64,000 nucleotides of DNA from Bartonella birtlesii IBS 325 (GCF_000273375.1 NZ_CM001557.1:512322-576321); one strand, 5' to 3'. Positions 21,781 through 31,507 are shown, numbered from the stretch's first letter. The notes: a model not told the origin generated them from the letters alone. Numbers and translations: made by a program.

Positions 21781-22953
21781 ATGCCTGTACTTACAGATCC
21801 ACTCCAGATATTACAGGCGCTTATTCGTTGCCCTTCTGTTACACCGCATGAAGCGGGTGTCTTATCAACTTTGGAACAATTTTTAAAAAGAATGGGCTTT
21901 TGTGTTGAACGTCCTATTTTTTCCGATAAAAATACGGAAGATGTTGAAAATCTTTATGCCAAAATGGGTGAAGAGGGGCCGCATCTTATGTTTGCAGGTC
22001 ATACGGATGTTGTGCCACCAGGGCCATTAGAGTACTGGACCTATCCTCCTTTTGAAGCTATTATAGATCAGGGGAAATTATACGGACGAGGCGCTGTTGA
22101 TATGAAGGGCGGTATTGCTTGTTTTGTTGCAGCACTTGCTCGAGTTTTTGAAAAACGCTCCATTAAAGGAATGGTAAGCCTTTTGATTACTGGTGACGAA
22201 GAAGGTCCTGCTGTTAACGGTACAGTCAAACTTCTCAAATGGGCTGAACAAAAAGGTGAAAAATGGGCTGCAGCTATTGTGGGTGAACCTACAAGCGTAA
22301 AAGTTGTTGGAGATGTGATCAAGATTGGACGCCGAGGATCAATTTCTGGTGTCATTACCGTTAAAGGGTGCCAAGGGCATGTTGCTTTTCCTGAGCGGGC
22401 AGCCAACCCACTGCCTTTAGCTGGTAAACTTATTCAAGCCTTGACGCAAACAGCTTTAGATCAAGGGACAGAGAATTTTCAACCAAGTAATTTGGAATTA
22501 ACAACCATTGACACGGGTAATTCTGCATTAAATGTTATTCCAGCACAGACAATTGTCCATTTTAATATACGCTACAACGATCTTTGGACAAAAGAAACGC
22601 TTATGGCAGAAATTGAAAAACGTCTTGCTTCAATACAACCAAAAAACAAATCTGATCAATACCCCTCCTATCAGCTGGAATGGATTCCAAGTTTGGGAGA
22701 TGTTTTTTTGACAAAAAATGATAAACTCGTTAAGCTTTTATCAAATGCTATTAGAAGCGTAACAGGGAGTATACCAGAATGTTCAACTTCAGGGGGAACT
22801 TCAGATGCGCGATTTATCAAAGATTATTGCCCAGTGGTTGAATTTGGTTTACCGGGACAAACAATGCATATGGTGGATGAGTGTGTAACTCTTGATGCAC
22901 TGGAAATTCTCACCGTTATTTATGAGCGTTTCATTGTTGATTTTTTTGCGTAA
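21781..22953 (+). CDS. dapE: succinyl-diaminopimelate desuccinylase
   Basis: DapE is the di-zinc M20 hydrolase that removes succinate from N-succinyl-LL-diaminopimelate in lysine and peptidoglycan precursor synthesis. Metal-site motifs are present: [12 protein letters not shown] (His), [11 protein letters not shown] (bridging Asp), [12 protein letters not shown] (catalytic and ligand Glu pair), GEPTS, and the terminal His in [14 protein letters not shown]. The 390-aa length is typical. In several rhizobial genomes dapE lies in a cluster with dapD, truA, fmt and def; here that cluster is about 20 kb away and dapE stands alone, with roughly 220 bp of upstream non-coding DNA containing only a short 6-bp hairpin. 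Confidence 0.97.
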   Translation: MPVLTDPLQILQALIRCPSVTPHEAGVLSTLEQFLKRMGFCVERPIFSDKNTEDVENLYAKMGEEGPHLMFAGHTDVVPPGPLEYWTYPPFEAIIDQGKLYGRGAVDMKGGIACFVAALARVFEKRSIKGMVSLLITGDEEGPAVNGTVKLLKWAEQKGEKWAAAIVGEPTSVKVVGDVIKIGRRGSISGVITVKGCQGHVAFPERAANPLPLAGKLIQALTQTALDQGTENFQPSNLELTTIDTGNSALNVIPAQTIVHFNIRYNDLWTKETLMAEIEKRLASIQPKNKSDQYPSYQLEWIPSLGDVFLTKNDKLVKLLSNAIRSVTGSIPECSTSGGTSDARFIKDYCPVVEFGLPGQTMHMVDECVTLDALEILTVIYERFIVDFFA

Positions 22954-23055
22954 ACAAAGAAGCGATTATTTTTTAAAACATTTTTTTACCACAAATTAAA
23001 AACCGTGAATATTATATAGCAATTGACGGGAAGGCAGCTCAAATTCATAAGAATT

Positions 23056-24255
23056 TTAGTTTGCCAATTGGTTGATAATGTGATTAAGAAGGATACGCCC
23101 TTTGTTTGTCGCTTTTAAGCGCTGGTTTCCTAGCATTTCTACTAGCCCTTGTTGTTGTAAATCGATAAGCTTTTCCATTGGTAAACCCTTGGGGTTTAAG
23201 GTTGTATAACGTGTGAGATTCAAACCTTCGCAAAGACGCAATCCCATGAGAAGCATTTCATTTGCTTGTTGCTCTCTGGTCAAGTGTTCTGTTTCAACAC
23301 AGCCATGCCCCGTAGTTTCTACTAATTCAAGCCAATGTTCAGGGTATTTTTCATTAATTGTGACATAACGTTCATGACTTTCAATGGAAAAGGAAAGTGC
23401 TTTTGAAGAGGTAGAGGAGTGATTTGGTGTGTGCTCAATAAAGCGACCATGAGCTCCAGGTCCAAAGCCTGCATATTCATGATAACGCCAATAGAGAAGA
23501 TTGTGTACTGATTCGGCACCGGGGATTGCGTGATTTGAGATTTCATAGGCTGGAAGTCCATGTGTAGTAGTTATTTCTTGGGTAAGATGATACAGGTCTG
23601 CTGCGAGTTCTGAAGCGGGGAGGATAAGCTTTCCTGCGGCATGAAGCCGTTTAAAAGCTGTTCCTTCTTCGATAGTCAGTTGGTAAAGAGAAAGATGATC
23701 TGCTGCCAAGTCAATGGCTTGAAAAAGTTCATCTTTCCATTGCTCGAGTGTTTGCTCGGGGCGGGCATAAATGAGATCAAAGGATAAACGTGGAAAGATT
23801 TTCCGCGCCAAAGCAATAGCGTGAAGAGCCTGTTTTACATCATGGAGACGGCCAAGTTGTCGTAGTGCCTTGTCGTTGAGTGCTTGTACACCCAAGGATA
23901 AGCGGTTAACTCCTGCCGCTCTGTATCCGCGAAAGCGTTCTGCTTCTACACTTGATGGGTTAGCTTCCAGTGTGATTTCAACTTTATCATCGACCGTCCA
24001 CTTTTTTGCAAGTGCTTGCAATAAAGCATCAACAGTTTGAGGGGTCATAAGAGAGGGTGTACCCCCACCAATAAAGATACTTGTAATATGACGTGGACCT
24101 ATTTTATAATATTGCGTTTCTATTTCGCGTTCAAAAGCGGTTACAAAGCGTGGTTGATCAACGCCACGGACGCGAACGTGTGAATTAAAGTCACAATAAG
24201 GACATTTAGTAGCGCAAAAAGGCCAATGAATATAAATGCCAAAAGCTTCATTCAT
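23056..24255 (-). CDS. hemW: HemW, radical-SAM heme chaperone (formerly HemN-like)
   Basis: HemW is a radical-SAM, heme-binding protein of the HemN family that inserts heme into respiratory enzymes; it is often misannotated as oxygen-independent coproporphyrinogen oxidase. The CxxxCxxC iron-sulfur motif is present as [13 protein letters not shown] near residue 13, with the Phe-Asn of HemW. Other features are the [12 protein letters not shown]-binding block, [31 protein letters not shown] and a C-terminal HemN domain. Its ATG overlaps the rdgB TGA by four bases, so rdgB and hemW are translationally coupled, a common alphaproteobacterial arrangement. It is complete at 399 aa. Confidence 0.93.
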   Translation of the reverse strand: MNEAFGIYIHWPFCATKCPYCDFNSHVRVRGVDQPRFVTAFEREIETQYYKIGPRHITSIFIGGGTPSLMTPQTVDALLQALAKKWTVDDKVEITLEANPSSVEAERFRGYRAAGVNRLSLGVQALNDKALRQLGRLHDVKQALHAIALARKIFPRLSFDLIYARPEQTLEQWKDELFQAIDLAADHLSLYQLTIEEGTAFKRLHAAGKLILPASELAADLYHLTQEITTTHGLPAYEISNHAIPGAESVHNLLYWRYHEYAGFGPGAHGRFIEHTPNHSSTSSKALSFSIESHERYVTINEKYPEHWLELVETTGHGCVETEHLTREQQANEMLLMGLRLCEGLNLTRYTTLNPKGLPMEKLIDLQQQGLVEMLGNQRLKATNKGRILLNHIINQLAN

Positions 24256-24899
24256 GAGAGCGTTAAAAGGTTTTCTGCTAAAAGCTTGAAAGCACGCGCA
24301 CGGTGCGAGAGGGGTATTTTATCATTGAGTTTCCAGCCATGTTTTTGCTCTGTTGACATTTCACCAAAGGTATTTTCATATCCATCTGGTAAAAAAATAG
24401 GATCAAAGCCAAAACCTTTGTCTCCACGTGGTGGCCAAATGAAAGTACCTTCAACGCACCCACGGAAATAGTCTGCATGAGCATCGGGCCATGCAATACA
24501 GATAACTGATATAAATCGACCTTTCCGTTGGCTTTTTTCATATGCTCCAACTTTTTGGAGTTCGTCTTCTACTTTTTGCATAGCTTTTGAAAAGTTACGT
24601 GTGCCATCGGGTTGAAGAGCGAGATCAGCTGTATAAACACCTGGTGCACCACCCAATGCATCCACTTCCATGCCAGAATCATCAGAAAGAGCCGGAAGTC
24701 CTGTATTTTTTGCTGCTGCAAAAGCTTTAATGTAGGCATTTTCTTCAAATGTTGTTCCTGTTTCTTTTGGTTCCGGTAATCCGAGCTCTTTTGCTGATTG
24801 TATCGTTAAACCAAAAGGAGCGACCAATGTGGTAATTTCATGCAATTTTCCGCTGTTATGTGTGGCAATGACGAGTTTTTTTGTTGCTATTCTTCTCAT
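24252..24899 (-). CDS. rdgB: dITP/XTP pyrophosphatase (RdgB/HAM1)
   Basis: RdgB hydrolyses non-canonical purine triphosphates (dITP, XTP) to monophosphates and pyrophosphate, keeping them out of DNA. Hallmarks are the N-terminal [15 protein letters not shown], the [20 protein letters not shown] active-site block, [10 protein letters not shown] (here [12 protein letters not shown]) and the C-terminal SHRARAF. The ATG at 24899 gives 215 aa and sits about 8 bases after GGAG; the ATG two codons upstream (24905) is too close to that site. It heads an operon with hemW, whose start codon overlaps its stop. hrcA, divergently placed, begins 314 bp away. Confidence 0.95.
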   Translation of the reverse strand: MRRIATKKLVIATHNSGKLHEITTLVAPFGLTIQSAKELGLPEPKETGTTFEENAYIKAFAAAKNTGLPALSDDSGMEVDALGGAPGVYTADLALQPDGTRNFSKAMQKVEDELQKVGAYEKSQRKGRFISVICIAWPDAHADYFRGCVEGTFIWPPRGDKGFGFDPIFLPDGYENTFGEMSTEQKHGWKLNDKIPLSHRARAFKLLAENLLTLS

Positions 24900-25213
24900 A
24901 TACATTTCTCCAGAAATGAAAGGGGGATGCTATTTTTATGCTGAAAACTAGCTTAAGTGACCGCATGATAGGGATCTTAAAAGATTTTACAAGACCCGAT
25001 CTTTTTGCATGTTTATTGCTATTCCATTTAAATGAAATCTTTTGTATTTGATAAGGATAATAATTGGAAAGTCATAAAGACTCTAATTTTTAATGATAGC
25101 ATTTTTTTATGATAAATATATACTGTGCCTTTGCACTACTTTAGATTATTTGACCAAACCTTGACAAAACTTATATAAGAAGGAAGTATTTTTAGAGTAG
25201 TGAATTAATTGTA
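24900..25213. other. regulatory gap between divergent rdgB and hrcA
   Basis: No gene seen. It contains the hrcA promoter candidate at 25149-25179. A CIRCE inverted repeat (TTAGCACTC-N9-GAGTGCTAA), the operator HrcA usually binds, was looked for and not found here. Confidence 0.5.
25149..25179 (+). promoter_or_regulatory. candidate heat-shock (RpoH-like) promoter of hrcA-grpE
   Basis: TTTG, 17 bases, then CTTATATAAG. The -10 part fits the alphaproteobacterial sigma-32 consensus CyTATnTnnG exactly; the -35 differs by one base from CTTG. The same segment can also be read as a sigma-70 promoter (TTGACC, 16 bases, TATATA). Confidence 0.5.
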
Positions 25214-26284
25214 ATGAAGCACAAGCCTATTGATGAAGAACTAAAATATCTTGATGAGCGTTCGCGTGATATCTTTCGTCATATTGTTGAGGCTTATCTG
25301 AATGATGGTGAACCTGTAGGATCACGAAATCTTTCAAAGCTTTTGCAACAGACATTGTCGCCTGCTACGATTCGCAATGTGATGAGTGATCTCGAACATC
25401 TTGGTTTGATTTATGCACCGCACGTATCTGCGGGGCGAATGCCAACACAATCAGGGTTAAGATTTTTTGTTGATGCATTTATGGAAGCGGGTGACTTGCC
25501 AAGCGAGGAGCGCGAAAATATTGAAGCGCAAGTCAAGGAGGCTGGTCATGCACAATCTGTTGAACATTTTCTCATTCAAGCAAGTCGGGTTCTTTCAGAT
25601 CTTTCACGTGGGGCAGGGCTTGTTTTAGCAACAAAATATGAAGGGACATTAAAGCATATTGAATTTGTACGCCTCGATAGAGAACATGCTCTTGCTGTTT
25701 TAGTCACGCAACAAGGAGAGGTTGAAAATCGTATTGTTCATTTACCGGAAGGAGTTACCCATGCACAATTGACAGAAGCAACGAATTTTCTCAACGCTCA
25801 TATTCAGGGACGCACATTAAGTGAAGCGAAAGAAGAAATTGCGCGTTTATGTGCAGAAACACAAGCTGCGCTTGATCATTTGTCTCATCATCTTGTTGAA
25901 ACGGGTTTAGCTCTTTGGGGAGGAGAAGATGCTGATCATAAAATACACCTTATTGTGCGTGGGCGCAGCAATTTGCTTGAAGATGTGAAGGCAGAGCAAG
26001 ATTTAGAGCGGTTACGGCATTTGTTTGATGATCTTGAAACACGTGAAAGTATGGCGCAGCTTCTCGATTTAACAGATGAAGGTTCAGGAGTGCGTATCTT
26101 TATTGGTTCAGAAAATAAATTGTTTTCGCTTTCTGGTTCATCTTTAGTAGTAGCACCTTATCGTGATTCAAAACAAAAAGTTATTGGTGCTTTAGGTGTT
26201 ATTGGGCCTACACGGCTTAATTATGCAAGGATTGTTCCTATGGTTGATTATACGGCACAACTTGTATCACAACTGTTGCGTTAA
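25214..26284 (+). CDS. hrcA: heat-inducible transcription repressor HrcA
   Basis: HrcA represses class I heat-shock operons by binding CIRCE elements and is kept active by GroEL. The N-terminal winged helix-turn-helix is visible (ERSRDIFRHIVEAYLNDGEP, GSRNLSKLL, SPATIRNVMSDLEHLGLI, PHVSAGRMPTQSGLRFFVD), followed by the GAF-like domain and the C-terminal SGSSLVVAPYRD and GALGVIGPTRLNYARIVPMV blocks. Length, 356 aa, is typical. grpE follows 123 bp downstream in the same direction, the usual hrcA-grpE pairing. In alphaproteobacteria its main target is generally groESL, which is not in this window. Confidence 0.97.
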   Translation: MKHKPIDEELKYLDERSRDIFRHIVEAYLNDGEPVGSRNLSKLLQQTLSPATIRNVMSDLEHLGLIYAPHVSAGRMPTQSGLRFFVDAFMEAGDLPSEERENIEAQVKEAGHAQSVEHFLIQASRVLSDLSRGAGLVLATKYEGTLKHIEFVRLDREHALAVLVTQQGEVENRIVHLPEGVTHAQLTEATNFLNAHIQGRTLSEAKEEIARLCAETQAALDHLSHHLVETGLALWGGEDADHKIHLIVRGRSNLLEDVKAEQDLERLRHLFDDLETRESMAQLLDLTDEGSGVRIFIGSENKLFSLSGSSLVVAPYRDSKQKVIGALGVIGPTRLNYARIVPMVDYTAQLVSQLLR

Positions 26285-26407
26285 ACATTCAGGTGAACAT
26301 TTGTATTATAAATGCCCATTATATTAAGATACGTAGATACCCCTTGATTTTTGTCTGCAAAATTTCGATATCGAGAATAACAAATCTTATGAAGGAATGG
26401 AATTTTT

Positions 26408-27070
26408 ATGTCTGAAGAAAAAAACAAATTAACTGACGCTTCATTTGAAAATTGCGATTTAAAAAATCCAGCTGATCGTGATGCACTTAAAAAAGCCGCT
26501 GATGCGTTTTTAAAAACACGTAAAGCCGAGGCGTGCGCAGAGGTTGAAGAAGAAAAAAGTGAATTTATTGATCCTGTAATTGCTTTACAGGAAGAAAATA
26601 AAGAGCTGAAAGATCAGCTTTTACGTCTTGCTGCAGATATGGAAAATCTTCGACGCCGTACCGCGCGTGATGTATCGGATGCAAGGACCTATTCAATTGC
26701 TAATTTTGCACGTGACATGCTATCTGTTTCAGATAACCTTAATCGTGCTTTGGAAGCGATTCCAGAAGGAGCAAAGGAGAATGATGCTGGTTTGAAAACA
26801 TTAGCTGAAGGTGTAGAAATGACTGAACGTGCGATGATAGCAGCTCTAGAACGCCACGGAGTACAGAAAATTCACCCAGAAGGGCAAAAATTTGATCCTC
26901 ATTTTCATCAAGCGATGTTTGAAATTCCTAATCCTGATGTGCCAGATAATACTGTTCAGCAAGTTGTACAGGCAGGTTATGTTATCGGTGAACGCGTTCT
27001 ACGCCCAGCTATAGTGGGTGTAGCCAAAGGAGGAACAAAAAACCCTTCTAGTGAATCTGATTCAGCTTAA
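26408..27070 (+). CDS. grpE: GrpE, nucleotide exchange factor of DnaK
   Basis: GrpE is the homodimeric co-chaperone that releases ADP from DnaK and acts as a thermosensor. The protein has an acidic, charged N-terminus (about residues 1-55), a long coiled-coil helix ([26 protein letters not shown]) and the beta-domain with the conserved [39 protein letters not shown] and VGVAKG signature. Its 220 aa are normal. An AAGGAATGG site precedes the ATG. It shares the hrcA transcription unit; DnaK and DnaJ are encoded about 7.5 kb downstream. Confidence 0.97.
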   Translation: MSEEKNKLTDASFENCDLKNPADRDALKKAADAFLKTRKAEACAEVEEEKSEFIDPVIALQEENKELKDQLLRLAADMENLRRRTARDVSDARTYSIANFARDMLSVSDNLNRALEAIPEGAKENDAGLKTLAEGVEMTERAMIAALERHGVQKIHPEGQKFDPHFHQAMFEIPNPDVPDNTVQQVVQAGYVIGERVLRPAIVGVAKGGTKNPSSESDSA

Positions 27071-27140
27071 AATACATCAAATATTCTAACAAAAAAATAG
27101 ATCTTAAAAAACGAATTTCTCATTCGTAAGACACTTGTTA

Positions 27141-27176
27141 AAAAAAGGGCTCTTAAAGGGTGTTAAAACACCCTTT
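27141..27176 (-). terminator. probable terminator at the thpR 3' end
   Basis: A 9-bp stem (AAAGGGTGT with ACACCCTTT, 4-base loop) at 27155-27176 overlaps the thpR stop codon. On the minus strand it is followed after about nine bases by a run of seven T. It also lies downstream of grpE on the plus strand, where no T run follows. Confidence 0.45.
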
Positions 27177-27714
27177 ACCCTTGAAGTATCCAATGTCCTT
27201 TTACAATATATGGGGCATCGCTTGAGGGAGATGGCGATGAAAATAAAACAAAATGATTGACTTCAAAAGGAGGAAACAAAAAATCACCCCGAGAAGACAG
27301 ATAAGGAGGAAGATCTTCAACTTTAATATCGAGCAATCTCGCAATAGTAATGTGGGGAGTAAATGGTTTTTCATCAGGCATTAAGTGCAGGCTGCTCCGA
27401 ATAGATTGCATCTTTTCATGTAAAAGGCTAAGAGTTTCACAAGGCTCAATACGAACAACAAGGGAATGCGGTGCATTTTCTGAACCAAAAACCTCAAAAC
27501 CTTTCATTTGTAGCATAAAAGGAGGAAGCTTTATTGTGTCGAAGGCGCGCATAAATGCATCTTCTGTAGTACTTTCAACTTCACCAAAAAAAGACAAAGT
27601 GACGTGAAAATTTTGCGGATTAATCCACTGCGCGTTTGGCAGACCATTTTGCAACGATATGAGTTCTTCTGTTGTTTGTTGAGGAATCTGAAGAGCACTA
27701 AACAAACGGTCCAT
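27175..27714 (-). CDS. thpR: RNA 2',3'-cyclic phosphodiesterase (ThpR/LigT, 2H family)
   Basis: ThpR is a 2H phosphoesterase that opens 2',3'-cyclic phosphate ends of RNA; the E. coli homologue LigT was first noted for a 2'-5' ligase activity. The two HxTx motifs that define the fold are both present: HVTLSFFGEV near residue 43 and HITIARL near residue 126. The N-terminal RLFSALQIPQQT opening also fits. At 179 aa it is full length. It is transcribed convergently with grpE and alone. The ATG at 27714 follows AAGGAGA at suitable spacing. Confidence 0.9.
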   Translation of the reverse strand: MDRLFSALQIPQQTTEELISLQNGLPNAQWINPQNFHVTLSFFGEVESTTEDAFMRAFDTIKLPPFMLQMKGFEVFGSENAPHSLVVRIEPCETLSLLHEKMQSIRSSLHLMPDEKPFTPHITIARLLDIKVEDLPPYLSSRGDFLFPPFEVNHFVLFSSPSPSSDAPYIVKGHWILQG

Positions 27715-28351
27715 GATATCTCCTTACAGTAAAAAAACGTTACCACAAGCACAATGACAAACAATAAGTGTAAAGGGTGTATAGCGCTAATTATAAGGCA
27801 ATGATGTAGAAAAATAATGTTTAAAAAATGTCTACAATAATTAAATTGCGTAAAGCTTATGAATCTTAAAAGAATGGCCATGATGCCAACAAAGGCCATA
27901 TTTGCATGCGTCTTATTACAAAGATGTACAGTGCAGGATTGCTTTGTACTTTCATGATAAACACTACAAATACAATCTAAGATAAGGAAAGTTGATAAAC
28001 TTCTGATTTATGTGATTATCTTTATATTTGTCTAAAGCAGCTTAAAAGCTGGCATATCCAGCAAAAAGTGAATGTTTCTCTTTTTTGTAAATATTCAAGC
28101 ATATGTGTTAGATTGTAATCACAACCATAATACACGGTAAATATTCAAATTTATCATATATTTTTGGGAAAGATTGTGAACACAAATATTGTATACAAAA
28201 CGGGTTATGCTTATGATAACTATACAGCTAATCTATAATGGATATGAACGCAGATATTTTAAAGGGAAAAATAGGGGCGCAAATCAATACAATGATTGAA
28301 GAAATTTCTCCTTATTTTAAGAATAATCATCATCCTTTTTTGTGAAAAGCT
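27715..28351. other. 640-bp gap between ptsH and thpR
   Basis: Both flanking genes are on the minus strand. In rhizobia ahcY commonly follows ptsH, but no ahcY remnant is recognisable here. Only one short open frame (28238-28345) stands out; the rest is AT-rich with frequent stops. Confidence 0.45.
28238..28345 (+). CDS. possible 35-aa open frame or gene remnant, unrecognised
   Basis: An ATG-initiated frame encoding 35 residues, beginning MDMNADILKGKIGAQIN and ending in a His-rich NNHHPFL. Its residue mix (amphipathic, charged, KIGAQINTMIEEISPYF) looks more protein-like than the surrounding AT-rich DNA. There is no strong ribosome-binding site and no family is recognised. It lies antisense to, and directly beyond, the ptsH 3' end. 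It may be the stump of a lost gene or chance. Confidence 0.2.
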   Translation: MDMNADILKGKIGAQINTMIEEISPYFKNNHHPFL

Positions 28352-28648
28352 TTAGTTTTCTTCTCCAAATTTATTGTTGATAAGCTTTTCAAGAGCATCG
28401 AGAGCATCAGTTGCTTCTGGTCCTGATACCCGGATAGTAAGGTTACAACCGGAGGAGGCTGCTAACATCATAAGCCCCATAATGGATGAACCGCCAACAA
28501 TTTTCCCATCTTTTTCAACCTCAACAATGGCGTTAAAGTTGTCAACAGTTTGTACAAATTTTGCAGAAGCACGTGCATGCAACCCACGTTTATTACAAAT
28601 ATTGAAATGACGGCTTATTTTAGAGGGAAGAGGATCTTTGAAAAGCAT
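28352..28648 (-). CDS. ptsH: HPr-family phosphocarrier protein
   Basis: HPr carries phosphate from enzyme I to EIIA proteins. The active-site His is in the signature NKRGLHARASAKFVQ (His about residue 25), and the regulatory Ser segment GGSSIMGLMMLAAS is intact, so it could be a substrate of the HprK encoded just upstream. In alphaproteobacteria this HPr feeds regulatory, not sugar-transporting, phosphorelays. It is the last gene of a minus-strand run chvI-chvG-hprK-EIIA-ptsH, 25 bp after the EIIA stop. At 98 aa it is slightly longer than classic HPr owing to a 13-residue N-terminal extension. Confidence 0.93.
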   Translation of the reverse strand: MLFKDPLPSKISRHFNICNKRGLHARASAKFVQTVDNFNAIVEVEKDGKIVGGSSIMGLMMLAASSGCNLTIRVSGPEATDALDALEKLINNKFGEEN

Positions 28649-28673
28649 TGGTGTTTAATTATCCGCTATAAAA

Positions 28674-29063
28674 TTATACTGGTACATTAATATATTTACG
28701 TCCTGCTTCTTGTGCTATTTTTAAAGCTTCTGATAATGAAATATCAGGGCATTGGCGAATAGAGCTCAGTTTAATAAGCATAGGCAAATTAACACCTGCA
28801 ATCATTTCAACACGTCCTTTTTCAATAGCAGGAATAGCTATATTTGACGGTGTTCCACCGAATACATCCGTTAATATAATGACACCATGGTCTGTATTTG
28901 TAGAGGAAACGGCGGCTATAATATCACCTCGGCGCTGATCCATATCATCATCAGGGTAGATGCATATTGTTGCGAATTTTTCTTGTGTTCCAACAACATG
29001 TTCCACCGCATGTAGAAATTCAATAGCCAGTTCACCGTGCGTTACAAGCACGAGTCCAATCAT
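28674..29063 (-). CDS. PTS EIIA component, mannose (ManX) family, regulatory
   Basis: A stand-alone EIIA of the mannose/fructose superfamily. The phosphorylatable His is in the N-terminal VLVTHGELAIEFL segment (His about residue 8), and the fold continues with GVIILTDVFGGTPSNIA and MIAGVNLPMLIKL, all typical. Without EIIB/C/D genes it is thought to regulate rather than transport. The ATG at 29063 (129 aa) is nine bases after AGGAG; a GTG two codons upstream is less well placed. It lies between hprK and ptsH, an order conserved in Rhizobiales next to chvG/chvI. Confidence 0.93.
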   Translation of the reverse strand: MIGLVLVTHGELAIEFLHAVEHVVGTQEKFATICIYPDDDMDQRRGDIIAAVSSTNTDHGVIILTDVFGGTPSNIAIPAIEKGRVEMIAGVNLPMLIKLSSIRQCPDISLSEALKIAQEAGRKYINVPV

Positions 29064-29194
29064 GTACACAAACTCCTGTTCACTAAAAATCCAACCGCAT
29101 TGGTGGAAAGTATATTTTACAAAGGTTTATCCTGCTGCCAAGAAAAATTTACAAAAAAAGGCAAAAGTAAAGATTTTTTTATATTTGAATAAAA

Positions 29195-29659
29195 TTAGAC
29201 CGATTTATGCCATATTTTTCTAAAAAAGAATGCTTCAATAGCCTGACAAATAGCTGTACAATCGGCTTCATGAAGGCTTGGGAGTTTCAAAAGAGGAATA
29301 TGTAGATCTGCAAATTGAAAAGTTTTATTTGTGGAAAAACGTTCATATTCAGGGCCAAGAAGAATAACGCAATCAATAATCGTTTGTTTTTCAAAATCTA
29401 TCATATAAAGGCCAGCACCGCGAATTTCAATACCACCCTGCAAACCTTCAGGAGTATATCCGTGAAGTTTTCCGTTTTCCACACGAAGCATTGTATAATC
29501 ATCACTGATAAGTTTTGCTTCACGTTTTGACCATTCAGCACGTTCAAGCAAAGAAAGGGTAAGGGTTGATTTTCCTGATCCTGATGGACCTATAATCAAC
29601 AGCCCTTTTCCTCCCAGTTGAAGACAATTTGCGTGCAGTATTTCATTTTTTGTTGTCAT
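29195..29659 (-). CDS. hprK: HPr kinase/phosphorylase, short alphaproteobacterial form
   Basis: HprK phosphorylates (and dephosphorylates) HPr on its regulatory Ser. The protein consists only of the catalytic domain: Walker A LLIIGPSGSGKSTLTLSLLE at about residues 19-38, LISDDYTMLRVE and the IEIRGAGLY signature. At 154 aa it is half the length of Firmicutes HprK, lacking the N-terminal regulatory domain; this short form is normal in alphaproteobacteria. It begins 21 bp after the chvG stop, which ties the PTS relay to the ChvG/ChvI envelope-sensing system. The ribosome-binding site is weak. Confidence 0.92.
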   Translation of the reverse strand: MTTKNEILHANCLQLGGKGLLIIGPSGSGKSTLTLSLLERAEWSKREAKLISDDYTMLRVENGKLHGYTPEGLQGGIEIRGAGLYMIDFEKQTIIDCVILLGPEYERFSTNKTFQFADLHIPLLKLPSLHEADCTAICQAIEAFFFRKIWHKSV

Positions 29660-29680
29660 GCTTTTTCTTTGGATAAAGAT

Positions 29681-31468
29681 TCATTTAGCGAGAGGAAGCA
29701 TAATAATAAAACGCGCACCAGTTTTACTATTTCCAAGTTCTGGATCAAAAACATTTTCAGCTTTAATTGTCCCATTATGGGCTTCAATGATTTGCCGACT
29801 AATAGAAAGGCCAAGGCCTGAATTTTGACCAAAACTATCTTCATTTGGTCGATCAGTATAGAAACGTTCAAAAATACGTTCAATATTTTCTGAGCGAATA
29901 CCAGGTCCATTGTCTTCAATAGTTAAAATGAGGGCTGAACCATGACTTTTCATAGTGATACAAATTTTACCGCTTTCATGGGGAATAAAGGAACGGGCAT
30001 TTTCAATAAGATTAGACATAACTTGTCCCAAACGGAGTTCATGTCCCAATACGAGATAGGCTTTTCCATGAGGACGCGGGACAATATTAAGGCTTATATC
30101 AATAGTTTGCGTATTACGATATACTTCTTGGACAGCATGAACAAGGCTTTCCAAGAGCAATGTCATATCAACGATCTGTGCGGTTTCGCGAGCAAGCTCT
30201 GCATCCAGCCGTGAAGCATCAGAAATATCAGTAATCAAACGATCAAGACGACGCACATCATGTTGAATAATTTCAAATAACTGTTCCTGTGCTTCTTCAT
30301 TTTTAGCCAGTGGGAGTGTTTCAACAGCACTTCGTAATGAGGTAAGCGGATTTTTTAATTCATGGCTTACATCAGCAGCAAAGCGTTCAATGGCTTCAAT
30401 ACGCATATAAAGGGCATTGGTCATATCACGAATAGAGGTAGAAAGATGACCAATTTCATCTTCACGCATTGAAAAATCAGGAATTTCTACACGCTTATTG
30501 TTGCCATTACGCACACGGTTGGCAGAGGCAGATAATTTGCTTAAGGGATGGGCAATCGTATGAGCTAAAAAGAGAGAAAGGACCAAAAGCACACTCCCTA
30601 CCACACCAAAAACTTTAAAAATAACCAGTCTTTCGCCCTTTACAATGTTATCAATATCTGAACCCGTTGTTGAAAGAAGAAGTGCTCCAACCACTGCACG
30701 ATAGCGCTGAACAGGAACGGCAACAGAAACGATTAATTGACCTTGTCTGTTACGTCGTTTAGCAGTAGCAAGAGATCCGTTTAATGCTCTATACACTTCT
30801 GGGTAAGCAATACCATTGTTTTTTATTTGTTCTCTATCAAGAGCAATATTATTGCCCTCAAATGTACGTGAAAACCATGAAGTGAGGCGTTCCCACATGT
30901 TTTGTTCCGTTTTAAGTGGAGGTAAGTCATAGCTAAAAACTTCACCACTAGAATAAAGAACGCGCGAATCAAGAAGGAGAGTTGCATCACGATCATAGAT
31001 ACGCGCTCTTGTTGTTTGGGGTGCGATAAGGCGTCGTAAAAGGGGAGCAACTTGTTCAGGGTTAATAGGAAAGTCCCAAGAGTCGGTTGATTGAGGTGCT
31101 GGGGTAACGCTTTCTCCAGCGTGTAATTCTAAAAGTTTTTGAGGATCAATAAGAATAGAATTGGTATCGACTGTTGCAGAAGCGGCAATGGCTCCAGCGA
31201 TAATTTTTCCTTGGGTACATAAACTTTTAACTTTTGCTTCGATTAACCCATCACGAAATTGATTCAGGTATAAAATCCCTGTAACCAGAACAGCAAGAGC
31301 AGCAATATTTAATATGACAATGCGTCGTGTGAGACTGGAAAAAAACAATTGCCTAAGAAGACGCTGTATTCGAAGATGCAAATGGGCAGACATAGGAAAC
31401 AGCGTTGGTGAAATACCACTTTTTTTTGTTGTTTTTTGCAGAGTTTCCAGTTGAGAATCTTTTGTCAT
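29681..31468 (-). CDS. chvG: ChvG/BatS-type sensor histidine kinase
   Basis: This is the membrane sensor kinase of the ChvG-ChvI pair, called BatS in Bartonella, which responds to pH/host signals and controls envelope and virulence genes. Order of domains: an N-terminal transmembrane helix (IVILNIAALAVLVTGILYL, about residues 48-66), a periplasmic domain of about 200 residues, a second helix (VFGVVGSVLLVLSLFLAH), a HAMP linker, HisKA with the phospho-acceptor AADVSHELKNPLTSLRSAVE, and HATPase motifs (NLIENARSF, EDNGPGI, GLGLSISRQIIEAH). At 595 aa it is complete. chvI ends 39 bp upstream and hprK begins 21 bp downstream. Confidence 0.95.
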   Translation of the reverse strand: MTKDSQLETLQKTTKKSGISPTLFPMSAHLHLRIQRLLRQLFFSSLTRRIVILNIAALAVLVTGILYLNQFRDGLIEAKVKSLCTQGKIIAGAIAASATVDTNSILIDPQKLLELHAGESVTPAPQSTDSWDFPINPEQVAPLLRRLIAPQTTRARIYDRDATLLLDSRVLYSSGEVFSYDLPPLKTEQNMWERLTSWFSRTFEGNNIALDREQIKNNGIAYPEVYRALNGSLATAKRRNRQGQLIVSVAVPVQRYRAVVGALLLSTTGSDIDNIVKGERLVIFKVFGVVGSVLLVLSLFLAHTIAHPLSKLSASANRVRNGNNKRVEIPDFSMREDEIGHLSTSIRDMTNALYMRIEAIERFAADVSHELKNPLTSLRSAVETLPLAKNEEAQEQLFEIIQHDVRRLDRLITDISDASRLDAELARETAQIVDMTLLLESLVHAVQEVYRNTQTIDISLNIVPRPHGKAYLVLGHELRLGQVMSNLIENARSFIPHESGKICITMKSHGSALILTIEDNGPGIRSENIERIFERFYTDRPNEDSFGQNSGLGLSISRQIIEAHNGTIKAENVFDPELGNSKTGARFIIMLPLAK

Positions 31469-31507
31469 CGATTTGATCGCTGTTCAAACTTTTGCGACAA
31501 AATAGTT

